Source: Brachypterus glaber
Taxonomy: Eukaryota; Arthropoda; Insecta; Coleoptera; Kateretidae
DNA: 64,000 bases
NCBI GenBank assembly: GCA_958510825.1
Contig: OY294054.1
Coordinates: 11,796,019 to 11,860,018, forward strand
Direction: 5' to 3'
The position numbers and the translations under genes were made by a program. Positions 1-10,829 of this stretch are shown here, one piece after another. Below the pieces are notes generated by a model, which was given only the letters and a program-made list of their open reading frames with translations, was not told the DNA's origin and searched no databases. The number at the start of each line of letters is the position of its first letter. Within the stretch, counting starts at the first letter, position 1.

Positions 1-1293
1 AAATATAATTTGAGAAAAATCTTGCTTAAATCATTCACTGAAAGTTTAACAGGAGTTCGTTTTGGATCTCAACCTTTTTAACCCTCTGTCATAGACACCT
101 TATTTATGGAACGTTACTACAGATATGGCGTAAAAATTACGCCTCCCTTTAAATAAGTTAAAAGTCAAACAAAATTTTTAAAAATTTGACTTATTTATCG
201 TTAAACGTGTTCCTTATAGCTTTTATTATAAATACAATAAAATATTTAAAGGAGTTAATTATATAACTTGTACTATAATGTTATTTTTTGTTAATTTTGA
301 CTTGGTAGGAAAATGTATTTAATTAACTTGGTAGAAGAAAGAAAAAAAAATATTTATAAGATAAAATTAAAAACTTAATAAATAAAATAAATAAACAACA
401 AAAATATTAAATTAAAAACAAAAATAATATATTTTTTTGCAATGAACACTATTGTTTTTATTATTTCGTACTTAAAGGCAAGGCGTATTTTTTACGCCGC
501 CAAATTTAAATGAAAACGTGCAAAATCACTGTGAAACATACCAACTTCTTCGCTCGGATTTAGGGCTTAAACTTCATGTCTGAAATGCCATAAAACAACA
601 AAAAATTGTGTAACTCCTGCAAAAGTTTTCTAAATCCAGACAAGCCATTTTGACAGTTACTTGCTTCTGTTTTGAGAACTCGACTGTTTGTACCATATTT
701 TCGAACGTTTGGCTAGGAAAATATTGGAGTACTATAAAAAGAGACCAATTGAGGACGAAACACTTAGTCCTTACCGTTTATATCGCAATGATATAAACTA
801 AGCTCTTGGTACCTACGGTGTAAACTAAGCCAATGATACTTTGATGTAAAAGAATTTGGTCGTGTGATCACTTACATAGGTACTGAGTGGGTTATTTTAA
901 ATCTCATGCTCCTTATCATCAAAATCAATCTGCAGGAGAATGTAACATTCATGCCAAGAATTGATCCTTTCTGTTAGCAAATTGCGAGGATAATCAATTA
1001 CATTTGTCCTAAGAGTAAAAATGGCAAATAATTCAAATTTTCTTCAGATACATACCTCTTTTTTTCAGTGTACCTCTTAAAATTTTGTAACCTATTTATG
1101 AATAGGAGGGATTTCAATTGATCAATACCATTGTTACGCTAGGTTAACTAAAATTAGCCTTCAGCTGAATAAGCTAAAACTATCCAATGGATATGTACTA
1201 CATATTATTGTAACCATGGATACAAAATAAGTTCTTGCAGGATTAAACACAGGAAAGCCACCGATAATGGACAGCCGAATTACAGTATCAAAA
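1..1293. other. AT-rich non-coding stretch
   Basis: No gene, long inverted repeat or tandem array was recognised here. The sequence is AT-rich with scattered homopolymers. A short word, ACCAACTTCTTCG, near 540 recurs near 1930. No open frame has a recognisable motif. Confidence 0.5.
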
Positions 1294-1549
1294 TTACATG
1301 TTTGATTAACCTAGTACTATTGTACTAAATGAAGTCCAGGACTTGGGTGTGCTAGTAGTAGAGGGAACCACCGACTTTAATTGACTTTCGAACCAGTTTT
1401 AAGGATGTTTCCCCTGTCGCCTTCGCCAAACAATTATTAATTAACTGAAAACGGCAATCGGGGAGGGTGAAAATCGAACTCACGCTATCCGACGGGCTCA
1501 GTAAAGATTTAATAATCAGTTAGACGCCTAAACCCGTTCGGATCCCCCA
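1294..1549 (-). mobile_element. tRNA-derived SINE, copy 1
   Basis: On the minus strand a tRNA-like head ends in a B-box (GTTCGATTTTC) near 1465-1475. It is followed by the same body and tail as the copies at 2551 and 53710: the words TTGGCGAAGGCGA, GAAAGTCA, GGTTCCCTCTACTACTAG and AGTCCTGGACTT. The head is the most diverged part and its A-box is poor, so this copy may carry a different or decayed tRNA head. The tail ends in a GGTTAATCAAAC-type A-rich end. Confidence 0.75.
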
Positions 1550-2550
1550 TTTATATAGTTCTTTGACAGAAACCTAGAAATTTAGTTTCAACTAATATAT
1601 TTTAGATTAAATTAAATCAAGACGTAATTAGAGCCGTAACGATGGAATTTTATTATAATAAAATACACCCTATAGGAAAAATGAACAATTTTTTCAATTT
1701 TTCGATTAAATAATTACTTTTTGTCCAAACCCAGAAAAGTGGAGTAAAAAATGCCATCAGCTCAATTTCGTTGCCAGCTCCAACCAATGGCACATTGCCT
1801 ACTACTACTAACTTTTTGTCCTATCCAAAAAAATGATGAAAAATGTCTTCAATTCCAACTATTCAAAATTTATGAAAAAACTACACCTATGAATAAAATA
1901 CCAACTTCTTTAAATATCACTTACTTTACCAACTTCTTCGAGGGGTCTCCCGTGGCTACGGCTTTGCACTTAATAATTAAGAATTGCAAGATAATTTTAA
2001 TTAAAATAATATCTCAAGTTTCTTTGTTATTAATTAATAACACTGCTCTACAAAAAAAGGTTTTTTTTATTTGCCGGGGAGCTTTTAGTTGCGTCTGGCT
2101 ATATTTGATGGGCTGATTTCGGAACCTTTTTCCGTTTTTCTCCATCAACTAGTTTTTTTGAGATATAGCGCACAGTGGTTTTTTGCCTATGGTTGTAGTA
2201 AAAAAAAATAATTTAGGTCTAATTATTTTTCTTTTGCCGTGGATTGATTCTTTATTAGTGGGGCTCTAAGCCAAAAAAAGCAAATTTAAAATATCTTTAT
2301 TCGTTTGTTTTTAATAGGGTTTTAAATTTAAAAAAAAAATTGTTTTTTCGCATATTTTCGATACGTTACGTAATACTTGAAGGCTCCCTTTTAAACGTTT
2401 TGACTAAAACACTTACATTCCATTGAAAGATATTTGGTAAAATGTTCCACAACCTACTGTCATTTTACAAAGTGCTTAGACGGTTATAACATAACACCAA
2501 AAGTCCAAACCAAATATGAGTGTACCGCATATTTTTTAGATTGTCCAAAA
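1550..2550. other. Non-coding stretch with one MITE terminus
   Basis: The longest open frame (1751-2116 plus, 121 codons) has AT-biased, low-complexity composition and no recognisable domain, so I do not call it a gene. The only identified piece is an isolated terminus at 2363-2390 that matches the ends of the TTA-flanked MITE family found at 12177. Confidence 0.45.
2363..2390. repeat. Solo terminus of a Harbinger-like MITE
   Basis: ACGTTACGTAATACTTGAAG followed by GCTCCCTT matches the inverted terminal repeat of the elements at 12177-12319, 26720-26962 and 51110-51267 with few changes. No partner end is visible nearby, so it is a truncated copy. Confidence 0.6.
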
Positions 2551-2813
2551 GTACTACATGTTTGTTTAACCTCGTACTATTCTACTTAATTAAGCATCCC
2601 CTAAGTCCAGGACTTGTGTGGGCTAGTAGTAGAGGGAACCACCGGCTTATACTGACTTTCGAACCAGTTTCTAGGGAGTGTCCGTTTCACTTATCGCCTT
2701 CGCCAAATTTCAATTATTAATTAACTGAAAAAGGCAAATCGGCGCCAGTGAGAATCGAACTCACGATAGTAGACTTGCTATGCATACGCGCTAGCCACTA
2801 CGCTATGCTTCCC
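2551..2813 (-). mobile_element. tRNA-derived SINE, copy 2 (best head)
   Basis: Read on the minus strand, the head has a pol III A-box (TAGCGTAGTGG) and a perfect B-box (GTTCGATTC) at tRNA-like spacing, ending in TCTCACTGGCGCC. A body of about 180 bases shared with copies 1 and 3 follows, ending in GGTTAAACAAACATGTA. This is the standard layout of a tRNA-derived SINE: a pol III promoter head and a tail presumably recognised by a partner LINE. Copy 1 lies about 1 kb away in the same orientation. The body and tail are close to copy 3, which suggests fairly recent activity. Confidence 0.85.
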
Positions 2814-2856
2814 ATCTAAAGTCAATAGAATCTATAATTTATTTTAGGCGTATACA

Positions 2857-2994
2857 TATTTACAGTATTATTAATTTAAGCCATTTCGCCTCAATGATTA
2901 TTTATATCAATAAAAAATCTAAAACGTTTTAGATTTTTTATCGATATAAATAATCATTGAGGCGAAATGGCTCAAATTAATAATATTGTAAATA
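2857..2994. repeat. Near-perfect 138-bp palindrome
   Basis: The two arms of about 69 bases meet at AAAACGTTTT (centre between 2925 and 2926) with no spacer. I see only a few mismatches, for example ATATCAAT against ATCGATAT and ATTTAAGCC against ATTTGAGCC. Arm words include CCATTTCGCCTCAATGATTA and its complement. It could be a foldback MITE or a cruciform-forming repeat. No clear target-site duplication was found. Confidence 0.8.
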
Positions 2995-3136
2995 TTAAAG
3001 TCAATATTTTATTAAATATGAGAAACAATGTTAAAAATGTTAAATTAAAATAATTTGCAATTTTAGGCAAGTAATTTATTACGTTTGTCAAAATGGCTAA
3101 AGCAAAATGAATGTTTGTCAAAATATTCACTCAACC

Positions 3137-4101
3137 AAAGAAGGGTATCGTTTTAAATAGGAGTTTTGGGCTAAATAAAAAAATATGTTTTTGTTTAAAA
3201 AAGTGCAAAATGAAAAAAATATATAAAAAACTGTGTTATTTGTTAATAAAGATCAAAATGAAAAAAAAATAAAAACTCAGGAATTATTTGTTATCGTAAA
3301 CCCGACAACATGGCATTATTCTTTGCGCTAAATGTGACTATCATACTGAAAAAAAGCAATATATTTGTTTATTTACAAAAACAACATAAATACGTTTAGC
3401 TAGAATGTATAATAAAAACACTGTACAATATTAATTAAATATATTTATTTTTAAATAAAAATATTTAATTAAAATTAAAAGTTAAAAGTCTATGTGTAAC
3501 TTGTAACTTTTTCATAATCTAGTTTTAAATCATATCATGGAAATAAACTAATTTAACATGTTGAAAGCGACATTAAATTACTTGTCTTGGGTAACACTGT
3601 CCCATGGAACTAGATGCTTTGGGTTATCGTTGAAGCTAATGGTTTGCTTAGAATGTTATTATAGTATAAATACCTCAAAAATAACTCCATAATCGTACTG
3701 AAACCTAAGAAACTAGTTACGTAAGTCCAGCCTAACATATTGAGTTACAGCATGTTAAATCCGTAAAACTAACAAAACACAACAAAATATTTTAATATTA
3801 TAGTCAATAGCAGTGAACACAACACAGACCCACTTTGGCCCCACTGTAGTAAGTAGTTAACGTGCAAAGTAATTTTTATTTTGACGAGATGACATTTGAC
3901 ACTTGAAGTTTCGTGCAATATTGCCAAATCGTACATTGACATATGTCAAAATTTTTAATTAAAATAATTAATTAAAGTATGTTCCGGGATGTAAACAGGG
4001 CTGAAATTTTGGCTAAGTATTTATTTTTTATGTATCTATAAGCATGTAAAGTTCTATCGTTGCAGGTGATTTAGCCCAAAATGCGATACCCTCCTTTCTA
4101 G
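3137..4101. mobile_element. Inverted-repeat element, about 965 bp, degenerate
   Basis: The left end (AGAAGGGTATCG, then TTTTGGGCTAAAT) and the right end (ATTTAGCCCAAAA, then CGATACCCTCCTTTCT) are inverted relative to each other, with a gap of differing length between the two blocks. TGTTTGTCAAAA-type words lie near the left end and ATGTCAAAATTTTT near the right. No coding potential. Superfamily not determined; the TSD is unclear. Confidence 0.5.
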
Positions 4102-4333
4102 TCCATTAATCAAATTTAAAAGGAGTACACAAGTTCCTAAAGGTATATTTTTTAGAAATGATGCGTAATTTATAGATGATCTCTTCATTTAATCAAGTTA
4201 GTTGCCGGAGGTTATTACCTACCACATATGGTGAAAAGAAATTTAGTTCGATTGCGCAAATTTAAAATTTCTCGGTTCAGAAAAAAAACCTTACATAAGG
4301 CGCCCAGACTGGGCAGCCCAGTAATAGCGTTTA

Positions 4334-4421
4334 GGGAACCTTCAAGTATTACGTAACGCAAATTTTGATCATTTTGGACCCCCATCTCCCTCCCCCTGTA
4401 ATACTATTTTCCTATACCAAA
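4334..4421. mobile_element. Half copy of Harbinger-like MITE
   Basis: TTA followed by GGGAACCTTCAAGTATTACG, then a G/C-run block and CCTATACCA. This matches the right half of the 12177-12319 element in reverse orientation. The other half is missing. Confidence 0.7.
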
Positions 4422-4589
4422 GAATATGAAGTAGAAAATAAATATTTATAAGCAAATTATATATGTATAGATAAAAGTCATCAGTCAGCTTAAGCTCAGC
4501 AGGAGATTAAAAACTATGCATAAGTTTACAAAGGCATTTTTTTCTCGCTGAGAGTCATATCTTTTGACACAATCTTAATATGAGGAGTA

Positions 4590-4666
4590 CTGCCGCGCTA
4601 AGCTGAAAGGGCCTATCTACATAAGTTTAACATACACAGATAGGACCTTTCAGCTTAGGAAGGCAG
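4590..4666 (+). repeat. 77-nt hairpin, miRNA-precursor-like in shape
   Basis: A 20-bp stem, TAAGCTGAAAGG-G-CCTATCT with its complement, carries one G:A mismatch. It is capped by a loop of about 19 bases and extended by an outer CTGCC/GGCAG stem across a 4-by-4 internal loop. Size and shape resemble a miRNA precursor. In this MITE-rich setting a tiny foldback element is at least as likely. No second copy was seen in the window. Confidence 0.5.
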
Positions 4667-5232
4667 AGTAGGTAAACCCTAAATATGATAAATTAAATAT
4701 GTTATCTACTAAATTAAAAGAGGGTTAACCAGAATTTGTGTGTCATACGTTTTTTCCAAGTTGTAACAGGGAACTTAAAACACTGAAATTATAAAAATGG
4801 TAGGAAATTAATAAAATCATTGAATTTTTTACCTAAAATCTCTCAGTAAAGTGTTTTTATTTTTAACATTCAATCTTAATCTGCAGGGTTTTATTTTCAG
4901 ACTATCATAATATTTTCATTAGTCGGAGAGCTTGTGACCATTTTCATTAGGCTATTTTCTCCTGGCTGTATTTTATATATGTCTTAAAGTATATTCAAAT
5001 TATGCTATTTCCAAATTTTTGTAATCTGCATCCGCTTCCTTTGGATGCTAAAAAGCTGTGGAAATGAGGTACCCTAAAAATCAATTTTTAACTCATTTAC
5101 ATTACATTAATACAAAGAAGTGAACTTTTTACATACAGACTATGTTAAATGATCAAAGTATATTTTGAATATAATTTTCAGTAAAAAAGTACAAAATTGC
5201 AATAAGTAAAAAATCCAAACCAATCCTAGCAA
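4667..5232. other. Non-coding stretch, nothing recognised
   Basis: AT-rich sequence without an identifiable repeat or coding frame. Confidence 0.45.
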
Positions 5233-5585
5233 AGTTAGGGGAAAATTGAGCTAGATATCAGATATATCAGATATCACTGGTAGTAGTAGTAGTTCATACT
5301 AGTACCTATGGAACTTTGGAATTAAACTTTTTGATACATCTCCTAAAATTTTTACGATATTTCAAAACTGCTTATGTTGTCACGAGTCCCAAAACTTATT
5401 TAAGTCTCCATCCATTAAAAATAGGGCAAAATGGAGCTACCACTAGTAGTAGTATTAGTTTATACTAATACCTGTTTCATGGACCTTTTTCTTGTTTTCA
5501 TCTCCTTGTACGATATTTCTAAATTACTTATAAGTCATAATGAGTCCCAAAACTTGTTTAAGACAGCTCTCCATTCCACAGTATC
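5233..5585. repeat. Diverged direct duplication, unit about 175 bp
   Basis: Unit 1 (about 5233-5408) and unit 2 (about 5409-5585) share, in order, a GGGGAAAATTGAGCTA/GGGCAAAATGGAGCTA start, a TAGTAGTAGTA run, ACTA(G/A)TACCT, TCTCCT, TACGATATTTC and GAGTCCCAAAACTTATTTAAG-like words. The open frame at 5431-5661 simply crosses unit 2 and is not a supported gene. Confidence 0.65.
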
Positions 5586-6030
5586 TCTCGCCAATTCTTT
5601 CATTTCTGTACAATTTTTGCACACTTATATCCTTTTTATTTTAAGCATTATTTTTTTCTAGTCCTGCCCACCTTTTTTCTCAGCCCGCAATCCAAAATAT
5701 CGTTAAGCATTCATGTCCTGACCTCCTAAATTAGCCCTTTACATAAAATACAATTTTCTGCAATTCTCCTTAATACGCTCTCGTTTATAACTCTATCTGG
5801 CCATTTTATCTGTTGGCCATAACTAAATATTATATATTTTGATTAATATTATCAAAACTGGAAAAGTCCGAAGTGACTTACAAATGCAAACTGCGTTGTA
5901 AGGTTCATTAAAAGCCAATGCAAAAACGATTAAATTTTAAAATGTAAGTACTTTTAAATGACATGAACTTTTCCTGTTTTGACAATACCCTACAAGAATA
6001 TTCTGATAAAAACCTGTTCCAATACACATG
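5586..6030. other. Non-coding stretch, nothing recognised
   Basis: No repeat or coding signal was identified between the duplication and the following hAT-like MITE. Confidence 0.4.
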
Positions 6031-6197
6031 CAGGGCCGGACTAGCCTTACAGAACGGCCCGGACCATTGTTTACTCAGACCGGCCCTCTATGTTCTTAGA
6101 TGCTCTGTACTTAATCTTGGACCATTATATGGACTAAATAAATTAACTTGGCGGCCATCCGGCCACCACGAGGCACCGACTGGCCAGTCCAGATCTT
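6031..6197. mobile_element. Degenerate hAT-like MITE, 167 bp
   Basis: The left end CAGGGCCGGACTAGCC and the right-end word GGCCAGTCC are the termini also seen in the 580-bp element at 41702-42281 (CAGGGACGGACTGG). Flanking 8-mers TACACATG (6023-6030) and TACACATA (6198-6205) match at 7 of 8 positions, as expected for a hAT target-site duplication. The last 7 bases on the right have decayed. GC-rich relative to its surroundings. Confidence 0.65.
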
Positions 6198-6285
6198 TAC
6201 ACATATCAAATCTTATGAATTTTCATATAGATATTCTAAAGCCACATTACATCTTATGAGATCTTATAAAATCTCATGCAACTTA

Positions 6286-6430
6286 AGGCATATCCACAAG
6301 CTCGCATATCAACATAGTACATAAGAATTCGGTACTGTGATTGGCTTAAAAGATACATGGCGGCACGTCAAGCCAATCACGACATCGCATTCTATGTACT
6401 ATGTTGTTATGCGAGCCTGTGGATATGCCC
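6286..6430. mobile_element. Harbinger-like foldback MITE, 145 bp
   Basis: TTA flanks both sides. The termini are AGGCATATCC on the left and GGATATGCCC on the right. Arms of about 60 bases are complementary through CTCGCATA and ACATAGTACATA to GATTGGCTT, around a loop of about 22 bases (centre near 6358). The 3-bp TTA duplication and G-rich terminus fit PIF/Harbinger MITEs. The overlapping open frame 6337-6555 is an artefact of the repeat. Confidence 0.75.
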
Positions 6431-6777
6431 TTAGAGAGGAAGTCCATATAAAACTATCAGCAATTAAAAAATTTAAAAAACAATGTATGCTTATAAGAAA
6501 ACATCTAATGAAACTTCGTGGGATACCAAGTAATTTTATCAAAAAAAAATTATAGGGTATGCCCTGAATCATTATAAAAGTGACCTTGCTTTTTTTATTT
6601 CTATTTACCTAAAAAACATAAGTAGTATTTTTTGGTTTATGTTGGCAAAATGATCTACTACAGCTATATTGGTCATTAAAAAACATGGATGGTACCACAT
6701 TCCTTGCTGCGTTGTGTGTTGCATATTTAAAAGCCATAAAAGCATTTTAAATTTATCGTGACGTCATTTATTTAATA

Positions 6778-7235
6778 CAGGGTGGATCAGAAACAGATTT
6801 ACTAATTTTAAACATAGGTTCAGGAATGTCCCCAAAAGGAGTACAACATTAAATTTGTATGTAATACTTTATGTTTAAGGCATGGATTTTTAAATGAATT
6901 TTTTTGAAATCCGGTTAATCCTACCCTGAAGAGTTTTATGTAATTTTGTTCAAAAAGTGGGGATTTTGAGATATAAACAGCTTTAACTAAGATTTATAAG
7001 AACTGCCCCTTAAAATTTAGTAATATAGTTTTTTATATCTAAACTATGAAAAATTTCCCACAATATATCCTTACAAAAATAGGAACTAAGAGAGATACAG
7101 CTCTTTAATCATAGGAGGTCTTAGTATCATAGAGATCATTACAATTATTTAAAGGGAATTATATTTTTGGAAATTCTTGTATTATTTTAGTAAAATCACC
7201 TCTTAAAATTTTAACTCTTCATGAGAAACACCCAG
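6778..7235. mobile_element. TA-flanked MITE, 458 bp, Tc1/mariner-like ends
   Basis: TA precedes CAGGGTGGATCAG on the left, and ATGAGAAACACCCAG precedes TA on the right. The terminal similarity is short. The TA duplication and CAGGGTG/CACCC(A/T)G ends are shared with many other elements in the window (for example 30511 and 43000). No transposase. Boundary confidence is moderate because the interior is not strongly palindromic. Confidence 0.5.
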
Positions 7236-8490
7236 TACAGCAAGGATCAGTATGAAAAATAGTAGATTTGCGATTAAACTTTGTGGTTGAAACAAATAAA
7301 TTGAAGCACCGAAAAAAACAAAATAATAAAATATGGCCCAACTATTTTTCTTGTTAGTGCCAGAGCTCTGCACGTGATTATTAAAAAATTGTTACCTTAA
7401 CAACATATAAGTTACCTTAACTAAATATTCGGTTGCCATACACAGAATTCTGGCTGTATTAACTAGAAAAATAGTCATATTTTACTTTTTTTTGGAGGCA
7501 ACTAGTTTGTTTTTTCTGTGTATAAATTCTCTTATTCCAATATTTTTAGTAATAATTATAATAAAACTTATTATTATTCCAAGGCTAAAATACTAAAAAT
7601 CAATATCATTGATTTTTCTTAAAGTATTAATAGCATGTGATATTTCTATGTTTGCCACGTGAAAATTATAATTATTTAAATTACATCCTTAAAAGGGATG
7701 AAGCGATTATTGACTCATAACTTTCATACTTGTATCTACCCACATATTTGCTGGTTTTATTTTTTCTTTAAATTACATATTACATCATTGCCTCAAATAA
7801 CACACAGAACTTGTTTTTAAATTTCGGTCGATTCAACTGTTCATTTCCAAGGTAAACTGATCTTGCAGTGTACATTTCAAGTTTTAAAAATAAATAACCT
7901 AAATTATTTTTTTATTCATTGGATATTTTCTTTTTTTTTTTTTCAGAATATGAATGCAGGTATCCAGATCAAGTAAGGCTTGGTATCACCTACACATATT
8001 CCGGCTCTGATTCTTTAACTTCATTAATCGTTCTTGTCTTGTTTAGTTTATTTTTAGCTAAGATTTGTTAATTAGTTTTATAAATATTTTAATATTAAAT
8101 TTATTTTTAAGATAATTATTGTTTTATTTTGTGAATTCGTCCCATATTACAATGAATACGAATTTCACGTTTATGGAAAATAGTTAGAATTTATACATTA
8201 CCTAAGATGATGATGCTGATGAGGTGGACAGCAAGATGACTCTTGGAAACTGGTTTTAACTCCGGTAACCTAGCTTTATGATGTTAAATTTACTCATACA
8301 GCTAGATAACCAAAGAAAATATCAGTTCGATAACTAATCGATTTATTGGCACGTGATAAAAAAAAGGTCGCGGCTCACGGTACACTGACAACAAGTACTT
8401 TAAGGAAGGTGCGTATAATTGGGTACGCTAATCTGAATACATGCCGGTGCACTGAAAGAACTGAACTGACTCAGGGAGCGTGGTCGGCTG
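7236..8490. other. Non-coding stretch, nothing firm
   Basis: An ordinary AT-rich stretch with poly-T runs. The open frame at 8346-8600 lies in a locally GC-richer patch that runs into the LINE fragment. It may be older LINE or host sequence, but no motif supports a call. Confidence 0.4.
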
Positions 8491-8886
8491 ATGTCGGTAC
8501 CAATAGCGCCACGGTACTGCAAGTGGGACGTTTTGCTCGGTTCGAAATGGAAGATAGCGAGTTCGGCAGTCGTACTATCGACCGGGTTTTCGAACGTTAA
8601 TCGTTTCGTTAGGCAAACCAGTTTTGGAAAGGACAGCCCAAACCTTCCCGGCCTGTATGTCACTGTATTGTCAAATGAGCTAGCCATTCCCAGACACCGC
8701 ACAGTAGCGTTTGAAAAAGGGGTCAGTTACATGGGAGTAAGGGCATATAACAGGTTGCCACTTACTGCTAAAAATATCACACAGTTCACAGTGTTCAAAA
8801 AGAAAATAAAACAATACTTTTTAAAGAATCCATTTTATTCATTGGAAGAATACTTCTGTGGTTCGATTGCTTCTACAGACTTTTAA
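8491..8886 (+). pseudogene. LINE reverse transcriptase C-terminal remnant (CR1/jockey-like)
   Basis: An open frame of 131 codons. Its second half, from about residue 65, reads AIPRHRTVAFEKGVSYMG, VRAYNRLP, then FKKKIKQYFL and FYSLEEYF. This order (basic stretch, aromatic-rich YMG block, YN-LP, lysine-rich F-K-K-I-K, final F-YS-EY) is the usual C-terminal tail of the ORF2 polymerase in CR1/jockey-type non-LTR elements of insects. The catalytic reverse-transcriptase motifs lie upstream and are absent, so this is a 5'-truncated dead copy. The first 55 or so residues are not recognisable. The stop is followed by a short 3' UTR and a tetranucleotide tail, consistent with insertion in the plus orientation. 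Confidence 0.75.
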
Positions 8887-9058
8887 GATTTTTTAATATG
8901 TTTTCTGTTAAAATTGTAATGTAATTGTCATCTTGCGATGTATTTTCATAGTGTCTATTTATTTATTTATCTATATTAGTTTAAGATATAATGACGTATC
9001 CATAGAAATTTTGTATTTCTCAGAAGGACAAATAAATTATCTATCTATCTATCTATCT
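8640..9058 (+). mobile_element. 5'-truncated LINE 3' end with (CTAT)n tail
   Basis: The coding tail ends at 8886. A 3' UTR of about 130 bases contains ACAAATAAATTATCTATC and runs into (ATCT)n at about 9038-9058. Microsatellite 3' tails in place of poly(A) are normal for CR1-like elements. The boundary with upstream sequence is not resolved. Confidence 0.7.
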
Positions 9059-9752
9059 AAAACTTTCTATTCCCCAGGCTATTTTACCGGTACTACTCGT
9101 ATGTGGTTAATTTCTTTTCACATGCCGAAATTCTTCGTCAGAACCTTTCCAGATGACCACTGAAGCACAACTGAACTTTGCCTTGGCCATATTCTGATAA
9201 TATTACCCCTCTTTTTAATAAAACCAATCTGGAAGGCTTCTCTGCATCTGTGACGTCACGATTATCTACCTGAACTTCCTTCTAATGGTCATTAAATGCC
9301 ATCGAACAACAATCTACTTATATTGGTCTTAGCAAGTCATTAATGACCTGACTTGTCTCGGTAAAGAAACCATTATGACGTCAGTAAAAAGGGGAATTGT
9401 AAAGACAGTACCTAGTGGTCGAATTGAATTTAATTTTGGAATATTTGGCGTGTGGCAAGAAAGATACAAGAAGTAAGCAAGCAACAAGTAGTGTATCATC
9501 GAATCGAGGCAAGGCAAACGATCGTTACCCACATATATTAGCATAACCGGTTAAGCGAGTCAAGTTTCATTCCTATACAATCTTATAAGAAATGCACACA
9601 GAAAAGCAATTTATTAATTTAAGTATAGCAATATGTTAACTCAATAAAAATGCATTTAAAGTAAAAGACAGTAAAATACAGTAAAATTAAATTGAAACGA
9701 TATAAAGAACTTTCACTTTCGGGTTTAGACCGTGTTAATGGATTTTCACTTT
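9059..9752. other. Non-coding stretch, nothing firm
   Basis: No gene or clear repeat. A short self-complementary word, GGTCATTAA with TCATTAATGACC, occurs at about 9288 and 9339. Several TGACGTCA-type words are scattered here. Confidence 0.4.
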
Positions 9753-9791
9753 CCGACGTTTCGTCTCTTACTACTAGAGACATCTTCAGGG
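9753..9791 (-). repeat. Hammerhead-like motif of Penelope-like element type
   Basis: On the minus strand the order is CCCTGAAGATGTCTC, a loop of about 8 bases, then GAGACGAAACGTCGG. CTGAAGA, a 5-bp stem (GTCTC/GAGAC) and CGAAAC match the CUGANGA-stem II-GAAA core of hammerhead ribozymes, known from the terminal repeats of Penelope-like retroelements in many animals. Stems I and III and the cleavage-site arm are not convincingly present, so this is a truncated or degenerate relic. No GIY-YIG or reverse-transcriptase remnant was seen nearby. Confidence 0.5.
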
Positions 9792-10820
9792 ATTAATCTG
9801 AAACTGAATTGAAACGATCTAAAAAGGCGAAATCATTAAAATACTTGACACTGTAAAATCGCAAGTTGGAGGATGACATGAGCAAATGAAAAAAAGAAAA
9901 AGGTTTAACTAAAATATGTTTTTTATTGCAATAAAAATCATCTTTTTAGACGGCCATACTTAAAAATATATTTGTTCGGTTCGTTCGGTACTTTTTTTAG
10001 AAAAAAGCTTTTTTCTAAAAATTTCTTGGGCACTTACCCAAAGTAAAACAAAAGACGACTTCGTACTGAAAAACACTTCCGGTACATGTGTATTATGTAA
10101 CATATTAGTTAATTAAAATGTATATAATATAAATTTATAGTATATTAAAGTACTAGTTTCATAACACACGTTTTTAAAGCACGAGTACAAGTTTAGAAAA
10201 CGAGCCGCTTGAGGCGAGTTTTCTACAGTAATAGTGCGCTAAATACTATTTTTTTTTCTATTTTGCTTTAAATTAAAAAAAAAACATGCTTTACAATTTT
10301 CGCCGTTAGAAATTCAAAGAAAAAATTAAATTTTGATATCTTTTAAAGTCAGCTCTTCACTTTTTCACTGCAAGTAATCAAGCACAATTTCAAAACTAAA
10401 AACAACATTTTGTGTTATAGTTATGTAGATTTGTGTATGCATATTTGGAATATGTGTAATTTACACTATAGTAAATACATGGGCCAGATGTTATTATTAC
10501 ATAAAAATTTAAAAATTGCTAACAAAAAAAAAATTAAAAAAATAAACGATGTTGATATTTTCACTGAAAATGTCACTGGATATTCATTTGTCCTGTTGCC
10601 AACCCAAATGAAAAAAGTACTTACCACTTATGGGCCTATAAGAACAGGCAAAATGCTTGTGAAAATGAGCTTATAATACTCGAAAAATAGAAAAATGTTA
10701 TTTTGGCACTCTGACTATGCACAGAAAAACGAACCAAACCAAACAGAGTGTTTTTAATCTCCTGGATGAACGGGAAAACTTTTTATTTGTAGAGTGTATT
10801 TTTTTCTGTGTGTATAGAAT
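9792..10820. other. Non-coding stretch with small palindromes
   Basis: Contains the short palindrome TTTTAGAAAAAAGCTTTTTTCT near 10000 (stem about 14) and the hairpin AGAAAACGAG...GAGTTTTCT near 10196-10226. The open frame at 10410-10676 (88 codons) has no recognisable domain. Confidence 0.4.
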
Positions 10821-10829
10821 TTTATAAGA

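Noticed and set aside
1751..2116. 121-codon open frame
   Set aside because: AT-driven composition, no domain or homologue I recognise, no splice or promoter context.
2735..2813. Possible true tRNA gene on the minus strand
   Set aside because: A- and B-boxes are present, but the acceptor stem does not pair and the sequence continues into the shared SINE body.
8346..8702. Open frames on both strands upstream of the LINE remnant
   Set aside because: No recognisable residues. Only the 3' part of the 8491-8886 frame has LINE homology.
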